Part shown: positions 47,296 to 56,393 of the stretch, piece by piece
Layout of the letters: each line of letters opens with the position of its first letter
How positions within the stretch are numbered: position 1 is the first letter of the stretch
NCBI RefSeq assembly: GCF_000416985.1
Contig: NZ_ATDL01000015.1
Span: 1 to 64,000 of the forward strand
Source of the DNA: Sphingobacterium paucimobilis HER1398
Lineage (GTDB): Bacteria > Bacteroidota > Bacteroidia > Sphingobacteriales > Sphingobacteriaceae
DNA length: 64,000 nt
Direction of reading: 5' to 3'
Position numbers and translations under genes: made by a program
Notes under the pieces: model-generated
What the model saw: only the letters and a program-made list of their open reading frames with translations
What the model was told of the DNA's origin: nothing
Databases searched by the model: none

Positions 47296-48972
47296 ATGAG
47301 AAAGTATCTATATATCTGTATGGCAGTAATGAGTTTACTGTCATGCCGAAAAATTGATTTGGAGAGTTTTGTGCCGGAAATCCCGCTACTGACTATCCAT
47401 GAAGATATAATAAACGTATCCAATGAGGGAATTACAGCGGAAATAGAAATCGAATCGAACTTGCCGTGGCGGATGACTTCTGATGCGAGTTGGATAACGG
47501 TTGTAGAAGGCAATGGCCTAAAGACAGGCAAGGCGAAGATTACCATCAGCAAAAACACCATCCAAGAAGAAAGGTCTGCTATACTGACGGTATATATCGA
47601 CAACAATACGCAGAGGAGTATCCAGGTCATACAGGCGGCAGGTGCCCCACTGCCTAATGTATTCAAACATTATTATGTAAAAGCTGCGGGAAGTGAGACA
47701 AATGATGGCTTATCCTGGGAAAATGCTTCCTCTTTACATAAAGCCCTCTCTAGTGCTGCAGAGGGAGATATTATCCATATTGCGGCTGGTACATATGTGC
47801 CGACATTGCCGCTTACAGGAGGAGCAATCGAGGATGTGGCATTTGAAATAAATAAGAATGTGACGCTGATCGGCGGTTACCCTGCCGATGCGGTCGAAGG
47901 AGATATTTCTCAACCAGAGATCCATAAAACACTACTGTCAGGAAACAATCAGGCATACCATGTCGTGGTCGTACATGCTGAGCGTATCGAAGGCGTACAG
48001 GTGCTGCTATCGGGTCTGACGATAGCAAATGGAAAAGCAACAGGAACGGGCTCTGTAAATGCTGGTGGGACTAATGTGTCTCGTAACTATGCTGGAGGAC
48101 TCTACGTCGCCAAATCACTTGTAGAAGTAGAGAATTGCAGCATTTCTTCCAATAATGCGACTAATGCTGGGGCAGTTTTTATCGCGGGCAACGCTCAACT
48201 TTCGATTAAAAACTCTACTGTGAGCGGGAACTCGGCAACAGGTAATGCGGGTTCTATTTGGAACAGTGACGGAACTTTATATCTCTACAATTCGGATGTA
48301 AGCAACAATACTGCTACAGGTATTGCTGCAGGTCTATATGCTATCAATACAACGAAGCAAGTATACAACTATGTCTACAATACGACGATAGCCAATAATC
48401 AATCTGGTATGCGATGTGCTGTTTTTGCGCGTCAGAATGCGATATTCTACCTCGTAAACAGTACGGTATATGGCAACACGAGCAATACTGGGGCGTCTGG
48501 TCTGGTCACTCATGCCTCGGGCAGTGAAATCAATGTCATCAACTCGACTATCGCAAACAATACAAGCACCAGCGGTGAGGGTAATGCCCTAAATATCTTA
48601 GCTACGGGAGGCTCTATACGCTTGCACAACTCGATTGCGATCCATAACGGTTCAAATGCCAGTATAGCCGCCAGTAGCGAGATCAAATATCAGGCATCGA
48701 TTTTTGACCAAGTACTGTATGATGAGGATGGACATCAAACGACATTAGTCGACGATACGAACAATCTATTGAAAAGCTTTGATTCATACGGCGCTTTAGG
48801 CTATACTGCTCCGCTGTCAAACACGAATACGAGCGCCCATATACATGGATTGACCAACTTACAATTGGAAGTATTGTTCAATAACCTAAGTCTCGACATG
48901 TCGTACTACCTAATCGATCAAAATAATAAAAGTAGAACAAATCGAAAAGCTATGGGGGCTGCCATAGAGTAA
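47296..48972 (+). CDS. BACON-domain, right-handed beta-helix lipoprotein (locus C)
   Basis: 558 residues from the ATG at 47296 (lipobox LLSC, Cys17); a longer frame from 47221 overlaps the glycosidase and lacks a leader. Residues about 30-115 are a BACON domain (AEIEIESNLPWRMTSDASWI, RSIQVIQAAG), a carbohydrate-binding beta-sandwich. From about 125 the protein is a right-handed beta-helix, with a DUF1565-like opening (DGLSWENASSLHKALSSAAE, GDIIHIAAGTYVPT) and many 'N.T..GN....G' rungs. Beta-helices are common in polysaccharide lyases and binding proteins. Role in the locus: glycan binding or cleavage at the surface; catalysis is not evident. Occupies the position of the NHL protein in locus B. 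Confidence 0.88.
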   Translation: MRKYLYICMAVMSLLSCRKIDLESFVPEIPLLTIHEDIINVSNEGITAEIEIESNLPWRMTSDASWITVVEGNGLKTGKAKITISKNTIQEERSAILTVYIDNNTQRSIQVIQAAGAPLPNVFKHYYVKAAGSETNDGLSWENASSLHKALSSAAEGDIIHIAAGTYVPTLPLTGGAIEDVAFEINKNVTLIGGYPADAVEGDISQPEIHKTLLSGNNQAYHVVVVHAERIEGVQVLLSGLTIANGKATGTGSVNAGGTNVSRNYAGGLYVAKSLVEVENCSISSNNATNAGAVFIAGNAQLSIKNSTVSGNSATGNAGSIWNSDGTLYLYNSDVSNNTATGIAAGLYAINTTKQVYNYVYNTTIANNQSGMRCAVFARQNAIFYLVNSTVYGNTSNTGASGLVTHASGSEINVINSTIANNTSTSGEGNALNILATGGSIRLHNSIAIHNGSNASIAASSEIKYQASIFDQVLYDEDGHQTTLVDDTNNLLKSFDSYGALGYTAPLSNTNTSAHIHGLTNLQLEVLFNNLSLDMSYYLIDQNNKSRTNRKAMGAAIE

Positions 48973-48980
48973 CCAAGTTG

Positions 48981-49011
48981 CGGTAGTAGTCGTTAATACG
49001 TGCTACTACCG
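48981..49011 (+). terminator. Hairpin between beta-helix and SGNH genes
   Basis: Perfect 9-bp stem CGGTAGTAG / CTACTACCG (48981-48989, 49003-49011). No strong T-run; probably an attenuator or processing stem within the operon. Confidence 0.5.
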
Positions 49012-49033
49012 TTACTTATCATTATTTCTCCTT

Positions 49034-50113
49034 ATGAAAACATACAGTATTGTTTTGTTATTGTGCCTATTGACTCCATACCTAGGTAACGCACAAGAGA
49101 ATTTTATTTTTAAAAAAGCGTACGATCTTAAAGTACTGGGAAGAGTATCTGAAGACACCTCACACTTCCAACGCATAGATTCGGCTGACCTTCAAAACCT
49201 CCCTCCTGCTGTACAGCGTTACGCTAAATTCTCTGCGGGAATGAATGTGGTTTTTAAAACCGATTCAAAAAGCATCAAGATCCATTGGAAACTAAAGAAA
49301 ATGAACACCTTATGGAATATGCCTTCAGTAGCAGTCAATGGGATCGATCTATATGGATGGAATGGTCAAGAGTGGCAGTATATCTCTTCAGGAAGACCTA
49401 ATAGTGAAGATAACCAAATGATTATGGTCGAAAATCTAGATGGTAAAATGCGAAACTATCGCATTTTCCTGCCTATCTATGCCGAAGTTAAAGATCTGGA
49501 GATCGGTGTTCTAGAAAAAACGACCTTAAGCCCACCTGACACTGCGCTTGTACCCAGCTCAAAAATAGCGATATACGGATCTAGTATCACACAGGGCATA
49601 GCCGCCTCGCGACCGGGAATGGCCTATCCTTCGATCTTGTCTCGAAGACTTGATTTCGACTTTATCAATCTGGGATTTAGTGGTAGTGGAAAGATGGAGC
49701 TTCCAATCGCAGACCTATTGGCTAAAATCCCTGCTCAACTATATATACTAGACTGTGTCCCCAATACGCTGCCCGAACAGGTTAAAGACAGGGCCTATCC
49801 CTTGATTACACGATTGCGTATGCTCAAACCGGAGATACCAATTATTATGGTCGAAAGTGTGAAAAGAGAAATCAGCAATTGGAACTCGGCGATGTATACA
49901 CGTGTAAATGGGCAAAATGATGAATACCGAAAAACCTTTGACAAGTTAGTTGCTGAGGGGTACCAAAACATCTACTACATCTCCACAAGTGAGCTAATGG
50001 GCGACGATCATGAAGCTACAGTTGACGGGACGCACTTGACCGACCTGGGCTTTATGCGGATATCTAAAACTATTGAAAGATATATAAAGGACAGTATTGC
50101 GCCCTTGCAATAA
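49034..50113 (+). CDS. SGNH/GDSL esterase with GxDLY domain (locus C)
   Basis: 359 residues, signal peptide (cleavage near GNAQE). Residues about 30-165 form the N-terminal beta domain with NGIDLYGWNG, the G-x-DLY signature (PF14607); about 175-355 the SGNH hydrolase domain: IYGSSITQGIAASRPG (block I, catalytic Ser), FSGSGKMELP (block II Gly), and VDGTHLTDLGF (block V Asp-His). Predicted to remove ester groups such as acetyl from sugar substrates. Last gene of locus C; its final codons lie within the right 117-bp repeat. Confidence 0.92.
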   Translation: MKTYSIVLLLCLLTPYLGNAQENFIFKKAYDLKVLGRVSEDTSHFQRIDSADLQNLPPAVQRYAKFSAGMNVVFKTDSKSIKIHWKLKKMNTLWNMPSVAVNGIDLYGWNGQEWQYISSGRPNSEDNQMIMVENLDGKMRNYRIFLPIYAEVKDLEIGVLEKTTLSPPDTALVPSSKIAIYGSSITQGIAASRPGMAYPSILSRRLDFDFINLGFSGSGKMELPIADLLAKIPAQLYILDCVPNTLPEQVKDRAYPLITRLRMLKPEIPIIMVESVKREISNWNSAMYTRVNGQNDEYRKTFDKLVAEGYQNIYYISTSELMGDDHEATVDGTHLTDLGFMRISKTIERYIKDSIAPLQ

Positions 50114-50209
50114 TGGTGGATCCAGGTCACCGCGGGCGGTGCTGTTAAAATATCCGTAATAGTTAGTGCGAACAGAAGAAAGCTGCCTCTAAAGGGTGGC
50201 TTTCTTTAT
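50093..50209. repeat. 117-bp direct repeat, right copy, with locus C terminator
   Basis: Contains the last codons of the SGNH gene, its TAA and a rho-independent terminator (AAGAAAGC / GCTTTCTT at 50176-50206, tail CTTTAT). Differs from 39559-39675 at one base. The spacing between copies is 10,534 bases, exactly one locus C unit. Confidence 0.93.
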
Positions 50210-50288
50210 TGAAACTCTTGTTGCATCGTGCTAAAAGATTGAATATATTAGAGGGGACATTATTTAGTGACCGATAAATTAGATAGAA

Positions 50289-50708
50289 ATGGATATAGAA
50301 ACATTGGTTCAAAGGCTCAACGCTATAAATCCCAATGATGAATCGTTGTATGAAGTCGATGCGATCATAGCGTTGCTAAATAATCTGGACGTGCATGAGG
50401 CTAAAAAAGCCATCGAGCCTTTGTTAAAGATATTTGAACGATTGGACGAAGGGCATTATGATGGTGTACTGTGGTCTATTATTCATGGAATCGAGGGATT
50501 AAAAGAGTATGAAGATGACCTTATAGTTTCTGTCAACAGATGCCCCAATGAATACAATCTCTTAATGATCAACAGAATCCTGAATTCGGGTCAACGTACT
50601 TTCAAATCGACAGATTATCTGTCTCTCTTGCAGGATCTGCACAGGGACAATAAGCTATCTCCATACCTTAAAGGAGAGATTGGTGATTATATAGATAGAC
50701 ACTCCTAA
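50289..50708 (+). CDS. Imm30-like cytoplasmic protein
   Basis: 139 residues, all-helical by pattern, acidic, no signal peptide. 'DGVLWSIIHGIEG' followed by 'NEYNLLMINRILNSG' resembles the Imm30 immunity family, in which 'W.liH.iE' and 'RiLNs' are conserved; the rest is not diagnostic. If so, it protects against a polymorphic toxin. No toxin is nearby. It lies directly downstream of locus C and 9 bases upstream of the SnoaL-like gene. Confidence 0.55.
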   Translation: MDIETLVQRLNAINPNDESLYEVDAIIALLNNLDVHEAKKAIEPLLKIFERLDEGHYDGVLWSIIHGIEGLKEYEDDLIVSVNRCPNEYNLLMINRILNSGQRTFKSTDYLSLLQDLHRDNKLSPYLKGEIGDYIDRHS

Positions 50709-50717
50709 TCCAATAGC

Positions 50718-51080
50718 ATGACAAAAGATCAAATACTCTATTTAGAGAACAGTCTCTATTACGCGATTAGAGAAAGTGATGTACAAGCGCTGGATGAATT
50801 ATTACATCCAGATTTGCTGTTTATTGCTCCTAGTGGCGATGTAATAACAAAGGAAATCGACTTGGAGACCTATCGTAGTGGTGCCCTAAGGGTGCAAGAA
50901 CTCATCCCCCAGGTTGAAAATCTAAACATTATCGACGACCTGGCTATTATCACGCTGACACTGGAGCTGAAAGGGCTCTATGCTGAGGAGCCATTTGAAG
51001 CAAAATATCGTTATATCCGTTTCTGGAAGGCTTGTTCTGATGGGATCAAGGTTGTTGGCGGAAGTGGCATTCTAATCTGA
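50718..51080 (+). CDS. SnoaL-like / nuclear transport factor 2 family protein
   Basis: 120 residues, the size of a single NTF2-like cone. Pattern ALDELLHPDLLFIAPSGDVI, then FEAKYRYIRFWKACSDGIKV, matches DUF4440/SnoaL-like proteins. Members are cyclases, isomerases or ligand binders; no activity can be assigned. Probably co-transcribed with the preceding gene. Confidence 0.85.
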   Translation: MTKDQILYLENSLYYAIRESDVQALDELLHPDLLFIAPSGDVITKEIDLETYRSGALRVQELIPQVENLNIIDDLAIITLTLELKGLYAEEPFEAKYRYIRFWKACSDGIKVVGGSGILI

Positions 51081-51269
51081 TGACAGCAGCTCCAATGGGA
51101 TGCACAGTGGTAGCCCTATACCGTCATTAGCGTCAACAGCATGTGGTATGCACATGCACTAAAAAGGATCATCTACAAAAATCTTGTTAAAAACTAACGT
51201 TAAAAAAAGACTGTAAACTACATTTTATATGTTAGATTAGCAAAATACGATGCATCAACAGGATATCAT

Positions 51270-52235
51270 ATGATCGAAACGAATACTATTTTAATAAGCG
51301 AAAATCCCCAAAGTGTATATACACTGGAAATGCGAGATGGAAAGCCTTTCAATGGCTATGAAGTAACACAAGAAAAACTGGTAGGTGAATTTCCTTTTGT
51401 CAATTATTACGAGAACGGCGAATTGACCATAAAATATGCGGTAGACTTTATCGCCAAAGATCAATATGAAGCGCCTATAGAATATACGCTGAAAACTACG
51501 TATGAAGCAGGCGCTGTAGTAGATGGAAATGTATATCGCTATTCGCCTAGCCGATTTTTGCTTACAGATCTGTATCTCAAAGGTGAAAAAGTAGGATTGA
51601 CGGTCGACATCTTTGCAATGCATTATTTCAACCGGATCACTTTTAGAATAGATAACGACCAACTTGTCATCCGAAGTTTTGACTCTAAGGATGAAGTCAA
51701 AATCTATAAAAAAGAAGGATGGGCTGTAGCTGATTATTACATTGACGGCCAACTGGTGCAGCAGTCGGAACCTATGTTACTACGGGTCGCAGAAGGCACA
51801 GCAAATTCCAGTTCTATATTTTACTACGATTCGGACAATTTATTGCGCCAATATAATATGCTTCCGAATCTAAATCGTAGGCCATGTTCTGACCACGAAC
51901 TGTTGTCGCAATTCTACGCACAGTTTTCTTTTGAATATGCCGGTCAAATTGAGGATTTGCTGAATCAGATAGACCGCTATTTTACAACGGCTACAGCAGA
52001 TTCGGAAGAGCCTATAGAAGCTATATTCGAGCACCTGGCGATACCCTACACCCAAGAGACTATCCTAGGTTATGTGAGCTTTGACGAAGCCGACAAACCG
52101 CACACTGCTGTGCTGTTCCGAAATATGGAGCAGGAAAAATATCAACAGTTTACAACGATCAACAGCCCAATAACGGATAGGGATACTGTCGTACAACTAT
52201 TGGAGGTGATGAAGCAAGATATTACGCTGGAATAA
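51270..52235 (+). CDS. Unrecognised 321-residue cytoplasmic protein
   Basis: No signal peptide or membrane helix. The N-terminal 200 residues are beta-rich, with a MORN-like opening (EMRDGKPFNGYEVT...YYENGEL) and repeated 'Y..G..V' strands; the last about 100 residues look helical (HELLSQFYAQFSFEYAGQIE). I do not recognise the family. Codon use is like the neighbours. Monocistronic, with 190 bases of gap upstream. Confidence 0.65.
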   Translation: MIETNTILISENPQSVYTLEMRDGKPFNGYEVTQEKLVGEFPFVNYYENGELTIKYAVDFIAKDQYEAPIEYTLKTTYEAGAVVDGNVYRYSPSRFLLTDLYLKGEKVGLTVDIFAMHYFNRITFRIDNDQLVIRSFDSKDEVKIYKKEGWAVADYYIDGQLVQQSEPMLLRVAEGTANSSSIFYYDSDNLLRQYNMLPNLNRRPCSDHELLSQFYAQFSFEYAGQIEDLLNQIDRYFTTATADSEEPIEAIFEHLAIPYTQETILGYVSFDEADKPHTAVLFRNMEQEKYQQFTTINSPITDRDTVVQLLEVMKQDITLE

Positions 52236-52375
52236 GACATAGCATGATGAGGTCTAGGATATGCTCCCTAGAATGTACGCTACAGGAATCGCGCTGTCCC
52301 CAGTAACTTGGTATCATGTTTGCGATAGAAATCTGCGAATCAGGCTCACTTAAAATCGTATACTGTTATATACAT

Positions 52376-52828
52376 ATGAAAATTGCTTTAACTACACTAT
52401 GCTTGCTACTGGGCATAGCTATCAGTCCTCACGTTCAGGCTCAAAGTTATCTTTTGGGTCCAACGGTCAGTTATCAATACCAAAAAGGAAGTATCCTAAA
52501 AACGGGCGTGTACTACGCTACCAGCATTAACACGAGGAATATATTGAAGCTCGACGCTACAGCCAATTTTACATGGATACAAAACAAGCATGCTGTAATT
52601 CCTGAAGTAGCCGCAACGTTTTACTCAGACATGTATATATTGGGGCTATTCGCCAGAACTGAATTCACCCCCTATACGGTGACACCCAAAATTGGAATTT
52701 CTGCTCTTACTGTGCTTGAGCTGGATTTTGGTTACGGATTCCCGATGGCCAATAAAACCAACTACCGGCCCATCAAAGGATTTACAACGTCTTTGCGTTT
52801 TAACATTCCCCTCAACAGTAGCCTATAG
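52376..52828 (+). CDS. Secreted beta-barrel-like protein, unrecognised
   Basis: 150 residues from the ATG at 52376, which starts a clear signal peptide (MKIALTTLCLLLGIAISPHV, cleavage near QAQS); 20 more upstream codons are possible but unlikely. The mature part alternates aromatic and small residues (YLLGPTVSYQYQKGSI, DMYILGLFARTEFT) and ends in a strand TTSLRFNIPL, as in small outer-membrane beta-barrels. Function unknown. Confidence 0.65.
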   Translation: MKIALTTLCLLLGIAISPHVQAQSYLLGPTVSYQYQKGSILKTGVYYATSINTRNILKLDATANFTWIQNKHAVIPEVAATFYSDMYILGLFARTEFTPYTVTPKIGISALTVLELDFGYGFPMANKTNYRPIKGFTTSLRFNIPLNSSL

Positions 52829-52878
52829 TTGCTATAACATCTAATTGCAGCACTTAGACGTTTACGAAAAAAAGCACT

Positions 52879-53673
52879 ATGTTTTATCAAGAGTTTCCTC
52901 CAATCAAAGCACTACAAGAGTATATCCAATACTTCTGGGTATTGGAAGACTACACAACCAGCTCTAGCCAAACTTTTTTCAGAGTAATCCCCGATGGTGT
53001 ACCCGCATTGATATATCAAGAAGGGCCATCGCTTTTTTATGACAAATGCGGCTTGGTCTTGCCTGAACTCTATATCTATGGGCAGTCATCCCGACACATT
53101 GAAAATAGCATAGGTGGTTCTTTTAGGATTATTGGAGCCTACCTACAGCCTACGGCTTTGAAAACTATTTTTAACATGGATGCTTTTGAATTTAACAACC
53201 AGAATATCCCTTTAGCGGATATTGTCTCTGACAATATCCTTGAGCGATTGATGAACGCAAGTGCTATAGCTGAAAAGATAGGGGTTATATCCGACTTTTT
53301 TCAAAAGCGAATACAGTCTGGAAAAATAAACCATAAAAAAGCGAATTATGCCTGTGATCTATTCCAGAAAGGCATCTCTCTGAAAGATACTCAGACAGAA
53401 ATGGGCTTGTCTGAGCGTTCTTTGGAAAGGTTGATAAAGCAATACGTGGGTATGTCTCCTAAAATGTTTTCAAGAATTATCCGATTTCAGTCTGGTCTAA
53501 ATATTTTGCGGAAATCAGATTTGCACAATCTTACAACACTGGCCTACGAAAAGAACTATTTTGACCAATCGCATTATATCCGGGAATTTAAAGAGTTTAC
53601 GGGAACAACGCCTAAGAATTTTTTGCTCTGTTCGCATGAAACGTTAGCTAATTTTCCAAAATGGAAGGTGTAA
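52879..53673 (+). CDS. AraC-family regulator with DUF6597-type N-terminus
   Basis: 264 residues. N-terminal segment typical of DUF6597 (FPPIKALQEYIQYFWVLEDY, VIPDGVPALIYQEG), then a C-terminal AraC double HTH at about 155-250 (SLKDTQTEMGLSERSLERLI, YEKNYFDQSHYIREFKEFTG, TTPKNFL). 'FDQSHYIREFKEFTG.TP..F' is the AraC signature. 151 bases before the ridA-like gene, which it may control. Confidence 0.92.
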   Translation: MFYQEFPPIKALQEYIQYFWVLEDYTTSSSQTFFRVIPDGVPALIYQEGPSLFYDKCGLVLPELYIYGQSSRHIENSIGGSFRIIGAYLQPTALKTIFNMDAFEFNNQNIPLADIVSDNILERLMNASAIAEKIGVISDFFQKRIQSGKINHKKANYACDLFQKGISLKDTQTEMGLSERSLERLIKQYVGMSPKMFSRIIRFQSGLNILRKSDLHNLTTLAYEKNYFDQSHYIREFKEFTGTTPKNFLLCSHETLANFPKWKV

Positions 53674-53824
53674 CGCATTTCTCTTTGTTTTTAAATGTCG
53701 GTTTTATCCAATTTTGCTAAGATCGATTCCTCTAATTTTGCTCCGATACAGCTCGGGAACGATCAATATGATAGATCTATATTGTCCTGTGCCAGTAGGT
53801 GAATATGTATAAAACAACAAAAAA

Positions 53825-54232
53825 ATGAGTACAGAAAAAAATCAAAAAGTAGTTCGGCTAAACCCAGAATGTGTTCCAGCACCTGTCGGTAATTATTCGC
53901 ACGTCACCATAATCCCTAGAAACTGTGACCTATATACTTTTTCGGGGCAGATTGGCATTGACAGTAATGGAGATATTCCTAATTCTATTAATGAGCAAGT
54001 AACTTATACGTTTGCTAATATCGAAAAGCTCTTGAGAAATCAGGGCTTATCTCCAGATGATGTAATCAAGGTGAACATCTGGGCTACTGAGGAAATTGAC
54101 TGGAGTTATATGGATGCTGAATGGGAAAAACTATTTGGAAAGTTATATCCCTCCATGACGATAGCCTATGTGACAGCACTAGGACTACCAGAACTGAAGA
54201 TAGAAATTGAAATATGGGCCGCAAAAAATTAA
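53825..54232 (+). CDS. RidA-family enamine/imine deaminase-like protein
   Basis: 135 residues, matching the RidA (YjgF/YER057c/UK114) length. Signatures: APVGNYSHVTIIP near the N-terminus, FSGQIGIDSNGDIP, VTYTFANIEKLLRNQGLSPD, VIKVNIWATEEIDW, and the end YPSMTIAYVTALGLPELKIE. In canonical RidA the catalytic Arg lies in 'PaR....v..LP'; here the equivalent is MTIAYVTALGLP, without Arg, so deaminase activity is doubtful and it may be an Rid subfamily without it. Confidence 0.88.
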   Translation: MSTEKNQKVVRLNPECVPAPVGNYSHVTIIPRNCDLYTFSGQIGIDSNGDIPNSINEQVTYTFANIEKLLRNQGLSPDDVIKVNIWATEEIDWSYMDAEWEKLFGKLYPSMTIAYVTALGLPELKIEIEIWAAKN

Positions 54233-54290
54233 GCAATCAAACTATTATCAATCTAACTATAAACAATAAACAAAGTGTTTCAATAACATT

Positions 54291-54977
54291 ATGCACATGA
54301 AATTATACCCTACAATTGAAGAGGTCTTTGACCAACCTCTGAATTTTTACAAAACAGTATTCTTCCCACTCCTCACCATTGATCTAGAGGCTATGGACAA
54401 AGGAAAAGGAAAAGTTCATTTTCTGACCGTATGGGGAAATGGAAATCCTGAATTAAACTTTAAAGACGAACTGTTTAACTACGATTATATCAGATTTGAT
54501 TGGTCAGGTGACAAATACAGTTTTAAAGGAGATCTGAGCAGTATAGAAACATTCGGCAAATTAGAAGAATGGTATCTAGAAGCCGAAGAGGAATATGTAC
54601 AAAATAAAGTGGACTATCTTACACATAAAACCTGGGAAGAGGTCAACGACAGCCATCTGGCTAAGCAGAATAGACGTCGAAAAAAAATATCGTTTGAATA
54701 CTACCATTATGTAAAGGGACTGATCAACTACTGGGTAACAAGAGACAAATATTTGGAAACAGGCAAATTTATCCAGGGAGGAGCCTATACAGATGATGAC
54801 TCTGATCATGAAAGAAAGATCTATAATAAGCTAAGCAAAACAGGAATAACAACCCGTAGCAACGAATTGATTGGCAAAGTAACCGGATATGATTACAGTG
54901 GATTTGGCGAAGACGAAATCAGTCTTTATATCGATCGGAAGCAGAGCCAAGTGTTTCAAAAGTTCAGCTGGTCTTAA
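54291..54977 (+). CDS. Unrecognised 228-residue cytoplasmic protein
   Basis: No signal peptide or membrane helix. Acidic and aromatic-rich, with a highly charged centre (LEEWYLEAEEEYVQNKVDYL, KQNRRRKKISFEYYHY). The composition (WSGD, GKLEEWY) recalls immunity-type or SUKH-neighbour proteins, but no family is recognised. Start is 54291 or the ATG six bases later. Closed by a strong terminator at 55001-55035. Confidence 0.6.
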   Translation: MHMKLYPTIEEVFDQPLNFYKTVFFPLLTIDLEAMDKGKGKVHFLTVWGNGNPELNFKDELFNYDYIRFDWSGDKYSFKGDLSSIETFGKLEEWYLEAEEEYVQNKVDYLTHKTWEEVNDSHLAKQNRRRKKISFEYYHYVKGLINYWVTRDKYLETGKFIQGGAYTDDDSDHERKIYNKLSKTGITTRSNELIGKVTGYDYSGFGEDEISLYIDRKQSQVFQKFSWS

Positions 54978-55000
54978 TCAAGAAATCGTATACATAGTCT

Positions 55001-55035
55001 AACAAAAAACTGAACATGGATTACAGTTTTTTGTT
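55001..55035. terminator. Rho-independent terminator
   Basis: Perfect 12-bp stem AACAAAAAACTG / CAGTTTTTTGTT with an 11-base loop, 24 bases after the preceding stop codon. T-run within the right arm. Confidence 0.85.
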
Positions 55036-55621
55036 GGGCTATCTCCATAAAACGCCACAACATAAGGATATGCGTTGAATTATTTTGTTTGCCTCTAGAG
55101 CAATAGCAAAACAGACGTCTCGCTAAAGATGGACGTTTCGATATGCTGACAGCTTGCTCAGCAATTATCTTTTATTCAGCTAAAAAGCAGTAGTAAAATA
55201 AAAATTACATTTAACCAAAAGATAAGGCTTGTTTTAAGCGATAAAGGATTAATAGGGTTGTTGGTTTGCATAAAATTTTCTATTAAATCTATACGCTACG
55301 CCACTCTACGCTAATCTCATTCCTAGTATTTATTAGTTAGCTATTCCAGTTCTCCAACAATATAGATGTTGTATAGAATCTGTCAACGTTAACAGCTATG
55401 GTCAAAAAAACACGAAAAAGATATTAAGTACTGCTTAATCAATACCTGAAAAACACGTTGGCTGTTCAAGGTACTATAGGTAGATGTCTTGTAGCACTCC
55501 AACTCATAACAAACTAGCCGCTTATTTGTTTTAAATAATTTTAAATAATTTTTTATTATTTAAAATTATCATCATAGGTTAGAATATGCGGGATCAGGTA
55601 TAGTATAAAATCAATATACGA
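55036..55621. other. Gene-free AT-rich region
   Basis: About 590 bases without a recognisable gene on either strand. The last 60 bases (near 55530-55570) are a run of TTTAAATAATT-type AT-rich repeats. Nothing else seen. Confidence 0.5.
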
Positions 55622-56179
55622 TTAGCGACTTTTGGGATATACATAGCTCGAGGTATTGTCCACTCCTGCCAAAAACACAAACACCCAGCCCCAACGATTC
55701 TGTAACCTGTCCACATGCAGCTGTCCATCGTTATCAAGCCACAACTGAAACTGGTTATTTGCGATATGTCCATATACCAATGGAATCGGTATGATCGTTC
55801 GACTGTGTCGGGACACGAAATAATTATCTTTGAGTTTGCCATGGACTAGTATGCTCTTTTTTTCGACTCCCCCCTGAAGCCAGATTGCCTTGATCTGCCT
55901 GTCTCCTTTTGTCTCCAGTACAATCTCTGCATTCTTAAAATCAAGTGTGTCGATTTTATCATTCAGACTGAGTTGGTTCCACAGTGACAGTAACTCCATA
56001 TCCGGATTGTTGACCGGAGTATTCCTATAGACACCGTCAAACGTCTGCAGACGAGGTATCATCTGTCCGCCCTCCTGTGTGGGTTGCTGAAGTGCCGAAC
56101 AGCCGGATAGCACCATAAGGATAAGCAGGTACAACCTATCTAACCTCCATAGACTCTTACTTTGTTGATCAAATAACAT
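55622..56179 (-). CDS. Unrecognised lipoprotein
   Basis: 185 residues. Lipobox VLSGC (Cys27) after a longer than usual, charged N-terminus (MLFDQQSKSLWRLDRLYLLI); a later start is possible. Mature part beta-rich, ending FVFLAGVDNTSSYVYPKSR. It has the size and pattern of Bacteroidota 'lipoprotein with beta sandwich' but no family is recognised. Stands alone between two gene-poor gaps. Confidence 0.65.
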   Translation of the reverse strand: MLFDQQSKSLWRLDRLYLLILMVLSGCSALQQPTQEGGQMIPRLQTFDGVYRNTPVNNPDMELLSLWNQLSLNDKIDTLDFKNAEIVLETKGDRQIKAIWLQGGVEKKSILVHGKLKDNYFVSRHSRTIIPIPLVYGHIANNQFQLWLDNDGQLHVDRLQNRWGWVFVFLAGVDNTSSYVYPKSR

Positions 56180-56393
56180 ATGCTGAAGATTTATTCTTCT
56201 TGGTTACTGCCGCTATCATTGTTTACCTATCAAAGATGCTGAATTTGTACTGTTCTTCAAAACGATTCTCATCTGTTGCAAAGTAGATATACGCCTACAA
56301 AATGACTACAATTAAGATATTCACTGGTTATCGGGATATAAAATCTGTTCTAAACACGCTACCTTTACATCTCACAAAGGTCTACCTTAGAAA

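Noticed and set aside
55530..55570. AT-rich short repeats as a possible origin
   Set aside because: No DnaA-box cluster or replication gene nearby; simply AT-rich.
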